DNA from: Oscillospiraceae bacterium
Lineage (GTDB): Bacteria > Bacillota > Clostridia > Oscillospirales > Oscillospiraceae
Reading direction: 5' to 3'
Assembly (NCBI GenBank): GCA_022846095.1
Contig: AP025583.1
Span: 3,497,279-3,561,278 of the forward strand
Length of the DNA stretch: 64,000 nt
Shown here: piece by piece, positions 61,433 through 64,000 of the stretch
How the letters are laid out: each line of letters opens with the position of its first letter
Numbering within the stretch: the stretch's first letter is position 1
Notes under the pieces: generated by a model
Databases searched by the model: none
What the model was told of the DNA's origin: nothing
Seen by the model: the letters and a program-made list of their open reading frames with translations, nothing else
Translations under genes and position numbers: made by a program

Positions 61433-61528
61433 CTCTCCCCTGAACCTGCCATTCGTTTTACCGGCACTCGAACGCCAACACTACCCCTGCATAACCAATC
61501 AGATTGATAAAGAAAGGTCGTGCGCAAG

Positions 61529-62893
61529 GTGTTGTGGAAAATCACGAAGAAATTTCAGGTATCGGCGGAAAAATTCATCCCTGACGCGATCGTATTCTGT
61601 ATCCTGCTGACCATCCTTATCTATCTCGTCGGCCTGCTGGTGCCCGGCTCAAGCCCCATCACCATGCTGATCGGCTGGTATGACAAGATGTGGGCGCAGC
61701 TGGCGTTTGCCTGCCAGATGGCCCTGCTGGTCCTCTTTACGTCCGCCTGCGCCCAGGCGCCCCAAGTGCACAGGCTCCTGCTGAAGCTGGCCGGACTGCC
61801 CACCAGCCGGGTCTCCGCCATTCTGTGCATCATGGTCTTCGGCATTCTCTCCGGCATGATCAACTGGGCCTTCAGCATGATCCTGGTCCCCATCTTTGCC
61901 AAAGAGGTCTGCCGGGTGAACAAAAAGATCCACTTCCCCCTGATGATCGCCGCGGGCTACGCCATGATGCCGCTGAGCCAGTGCATCTGCCCGTCGGCCC
62001 CCCTGCCCGCCCTGCTGGCCTCGCCCGACCACTTCCTGGTGGACCGCATCGGCGTGCTCCCCGTCACCATGACCAGCTACAGCCCCCTGGTGCTGTGCAC
62101 CTTCTCCTGCGTTTTTATCACGCTGGTCATTGTCACGCTGCTGATCAAGCCCCCCGCCCACGAGCTGATCTCCTACAACGGGGAGGCCGACGTGGTGGGG
62201 GACGGCCCCATTACCCGCGCCGTGGGCCAGAAGCTCAGCGTCGCCGACCGCATGAACTACACCCGCATCATCATGCCCATACTCGGCCTGGCCGGCCTGT
62301 TCGTCCTGGTCCACAGCGTCGTCCTGAACGGCTTTATCAACTCCCTGACGCTAAATTTCATGATCACCGCGTTTATGGTCGCCAATATGTTCCTCTATCA
62401 GACCCCGCTGGGCTTCATGGCCGCCATGGAAAACGCCATCGGCTCCGCCACCAGCATTCTGATCCAGTTCCCCCTGTACGGCGGCATCATGGGCATTATG
62501 GAGTCCTCCGGCCTGACCACCGTCATCTCCACCGCCATGGCCAGCCTGTGCAACCTGCAGAGCTTCCCGCCGGTCGCCTTCCTGTCCGCCGCCATCGTCA
62601 ACGTCTTTATCCCCTCCCAGGGCGGCCAGTGGCTGGTGCAGGGACCCGTGCTGGTCGACGCCGCCGAGCAGCTGCACGCAAACTTCGCCACCATGACCAT
62701 GGCGTTTCAGCAGGGCGACGAGTGCACCAACCTGATTAACCCCCTCTACATGCTCCCCGCCCTGGCTATGGTCAAGCTCAAGCTGAAGGACGTCTGGGGC
62801 TTCATGGCCTTCTACGGGATCATCTGGATTGTCGTGGCGCTCATTGCCTTCCTAATCTTTCCGACCCTGCTCGGCGTAGCCGGGGCAGTCTAG
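61529..62893 (+). CDS. Short-chain fatty acid transporter, AtoE/SCFA_trans family (copy 2)
   Basis: Membrane protein of 454 residues, clearly homologous to copy 1 over its full length (same VLWKI-KKFQVSAEKFIPDA start, same FIPSQGGQWLVQGP motif). The GTG at 61529 aligns with the copy 1 start and has AAAGG 11 bases upstream; an earlier GTG at 61520 is too close to it. The differing stretch around residues 155-165 may define substrate choice. Confidence 0.9.
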   Translation: MLWKITKKFQVSAEKFIPDAIVFCILLTILIYLVGLLVPGSSPITMLIGWYDKMWAQLAFACQMALLVLFTSACAQAPQVHRLLLKLAGLPTSRVSAILCIMVFGILSGMINWAFSMILVPIFAKEVCRVNKKIHFPLMIAAGYAMMPLSQCICPSAPLPALLASPDHFLVDRIGVLPVTMTSYSPLVLCTFSCVFITLVIVTLLIKPPAHELISYNGEADVVGDGPITRAVGQKLSVADRMNYTRIIMPILGLAGLFVLVHSVVLNGFINSLTLNFMITAFMVANMFLYQTPLGFMAAMENAIGSATSILIQFPLYGGIMGIMESSGLTTVISTAMASLCNLQSFPPVAFLSAAIVNVFIPSQGGQWLVQGPVLVDAAEQLHANFATMTMAFQQGDECTNLINPLYMLPALAMVKLKLKDVWGFMAFYGIIWIVVALIAFLIFPTLLGVAGAV

Positions 62894-62917
62894 GGCCGCC
62901 GCTGAGAGGAGTATCAG

Positions 62918-64000
62918 ATGGAAAACGCTGTTATAAAGTCGGTCCTGTATTATAACGGGAAGATCCTCACCATGGACGAGCAGGATACCATCACCGAGGC
63001 CGTGCTGACGATTGGCGAGCGCATCGCCGCCGTCGGAAAGACCGCGGACCTGATGCGGCAAAAGCTGCCGGACACGCAGCTGGTGGACCTGGCCGGGAAA
63101 ACCCTGATGCCGGGCTTAATCGACGGGCACGTGCATCTGGAGATGGCCACGACGGACATGGTCCTGGGCCGCAGCGCCTCCACCCCGCCCTGCGAATCCC
63201 TTGCGGATATTTTGGAGGTCATCAAAAAGGCCGCGGCGGAGACGCCCCCCGGCGAGTGGGTGGTCGTACGCGGTACGCTCGGCTACGACAAGAAGATCCG
63301 GGATCAGCGGGGGCTGACCCGGAGGGACATCGACGCCGTGGTCGATTCCCGGCCCGTCGCGTTTTTTCCCGCGATCCACGTCTGCGTACTCAACACCAAG
63401 GGGATTGAGCGCATGGGCTGGTGGCAGGAGAAGGATATTCCCGTCAACGCCACCCTGGGCCGGGATCCCGAGACTGGGGAGCTGACGGGGGTCTACTGCG
63501 AGGCCTGGGGATCCGGCAGCCCCCTGAGCCCCTGGCCGTACGAAACGCGCAAGGAGGCCATGTACGAGGGGACGATGGAGTACTTTGTAAAGCTGGGCAT
63601 CACCTCGGCCTACGAGATCCCGTACAGCTTCGACGGGATCCGCGCCTGGCAGGATTTGAAGCGGGAGGGCAGGATGCCGCTGCGGGTGACCATGTATCCC
63701 CCCGACCTCTTCCTTCTGCACGGCGCCAAGGACTTCCTGCAGTACGGCCTCACCCGGGGCTTCGGCGACGACTGGGTCCGCATCGGAGGGATGAAGTTCT
63801 TTGCCGACGGCATCGGGCTGCACGCCAACGGGTACCCGATCAAATGCCTGCACTACACCCAGGAGGAGCTGAACGAGCTGGTCTACCGCTCCCACGCCGC
63901 GGGGATGCAGATCTGGACCCACGCGATGTCCGAGGAGGCCTTTGAGCAGACCCTTCTGGCCTATGAGAACGCCCTGGCCAGGCTGCCGAAAGAGGACCAC
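62918..64000 (+). CDS. YtcJ-like amidohydrolase, 3' end beyond window
   Basis: At least 361 residues of an amidohydrolase_3-type metal hydrolase: beta-strand N-terminus (YYNGKILTMDEQD), metal motif PGLIDGHVHLE, a distinctive long catalytic domain with KFFADGIGLHANG and HAMSEEAFEQ. Such enzymes hydrolyse amides or related bonds. As last seen gene of the BKACE operon it may release the beta-hydroxy acid from an amide precursor (inference). GAGAGGAG lies six bases before ATG 62918. Confidence 0.85.
   Translation, partial: MENAVIKSVLYYNGKILTMDEQDTITEAVLTIGERIAAVGKTADLMRQKLPDTQLVDLAGKTLMPGLIDGHVHLEMATTDMVLGRSASTPPCESLADILEVIKKAAAETPPGEWVVVRGTLGYDKKIRDQRGLTRRDIDAVVDSRPVAFFPAIHVCVLNTKGIERMGWWQEKDIPVNATLGRDPETGELTGVYCEAWGSGSPLSPWPYETRKEAMYEGTMEYFVKLGITSAYEIPYSFDGIRAWQDLKREGRMPLRVTMYPPDLFLLHGAKDFLQYGLTRGFGDDWVRIGGMKFFADGIGLHANGYPIKCLHYTQEELNELVYRSHAAGMQIWTHAMSEEAFEQTLLAYENALARLPKEDH

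Overview
The window is 64 kb of GC-rich bacterial DNA, densely coding, with strong AGGAGG-type ribosome binding sites, several GTG starts, S-layer-homology, BMP-lipoprotein, sigma-54 and BKACE genes. Together these suggest a high-GC anaerobic Clostridia (Oscillospiraceae, Flavonifractor/Lawsonibacter-like). That placement is inference; there is no rRNA or other marker gene here. I see no tRNA, CRISPR array, insertion sequence or phage gene. The content is catabolic operons, each with its own regulator, plus one signalling island.

Layout. (1) 1-6279, minus strand: a sigma-54 activator, then a textbook -24/-12 promoter, then a DUF3604 protein and two tandem NhaC-type antiporters (the second runs off the left edge). 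(2) 6417-19443: a nucleoside module with a BMP lipoprotein, NupOPQ-like ABC transporter, two purine-nucleoside-phosphorylase-type proteins, MtnA-like isomerase, DeoR regulator (opposite strand), class II aldolase, Gfo/Idh/MocA oxidoreductase, adenine deaminase and a degenerate M24 protein. Together these spell a DHAP-shunt-like route from imported nucleosides to DHAP. (3) 19845-30636: a LacI-controlled divergon with Opp/Dpp transporter, Xaa-Pro-type peptidase and amidotransferase-like protein on one side, and a PfkB sugar kinase and SIS isomerase on the other. Identical AAAACGTTTT cores lie at both promoters.

(4) 30761-42890, minus strand: a nine-gene membrane phospho-signalling island. It has two Ser/Thr kinases with N-terminal zinc ribbons and C-terminal MORN repeats, two PP2C phosphatases, four FHA proteins (one fused to RDD, one to a vWA domain, one to a trypsin-like protease) and a terminal SLH surface protein. 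A histidine kinase/response regulator pair (43051-45053) sits just upstream.

(5) 45251-55452, minus strand: an IclR-headed sugar-acid operon with IlvD/Edd dehydratase, DapA/KDG-aldolase-type enzyme, mannonate dehydratase, TctCBA transporter, GldA-like dehydrogenase and LarA-like racemase/epimerase. (6) 55866-64000, plus strand: a promoter overlapped by a perfect 42-bp palindrome drives a BKACE enzyme, 3-hydroxyacyl-CoA-dehydrogenase-type enzyme, two AtoE-type short-chain fatty acid transporters, an ADP-forming acyl-CoA synthetase and an amidohydrolase cut by the right edge. This looks like an ATP-yielding beta-hydroxy/beta-keto acid fermentation pathway.

A recurring design is a perfect GC-rich hairpin directly after each of the three solute-binding-protein genes, before the membrane components. 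Strongest candidates for something new: the FHA/kinase/PP2C/MORN island and the nucleoside-to-DHAP operon.
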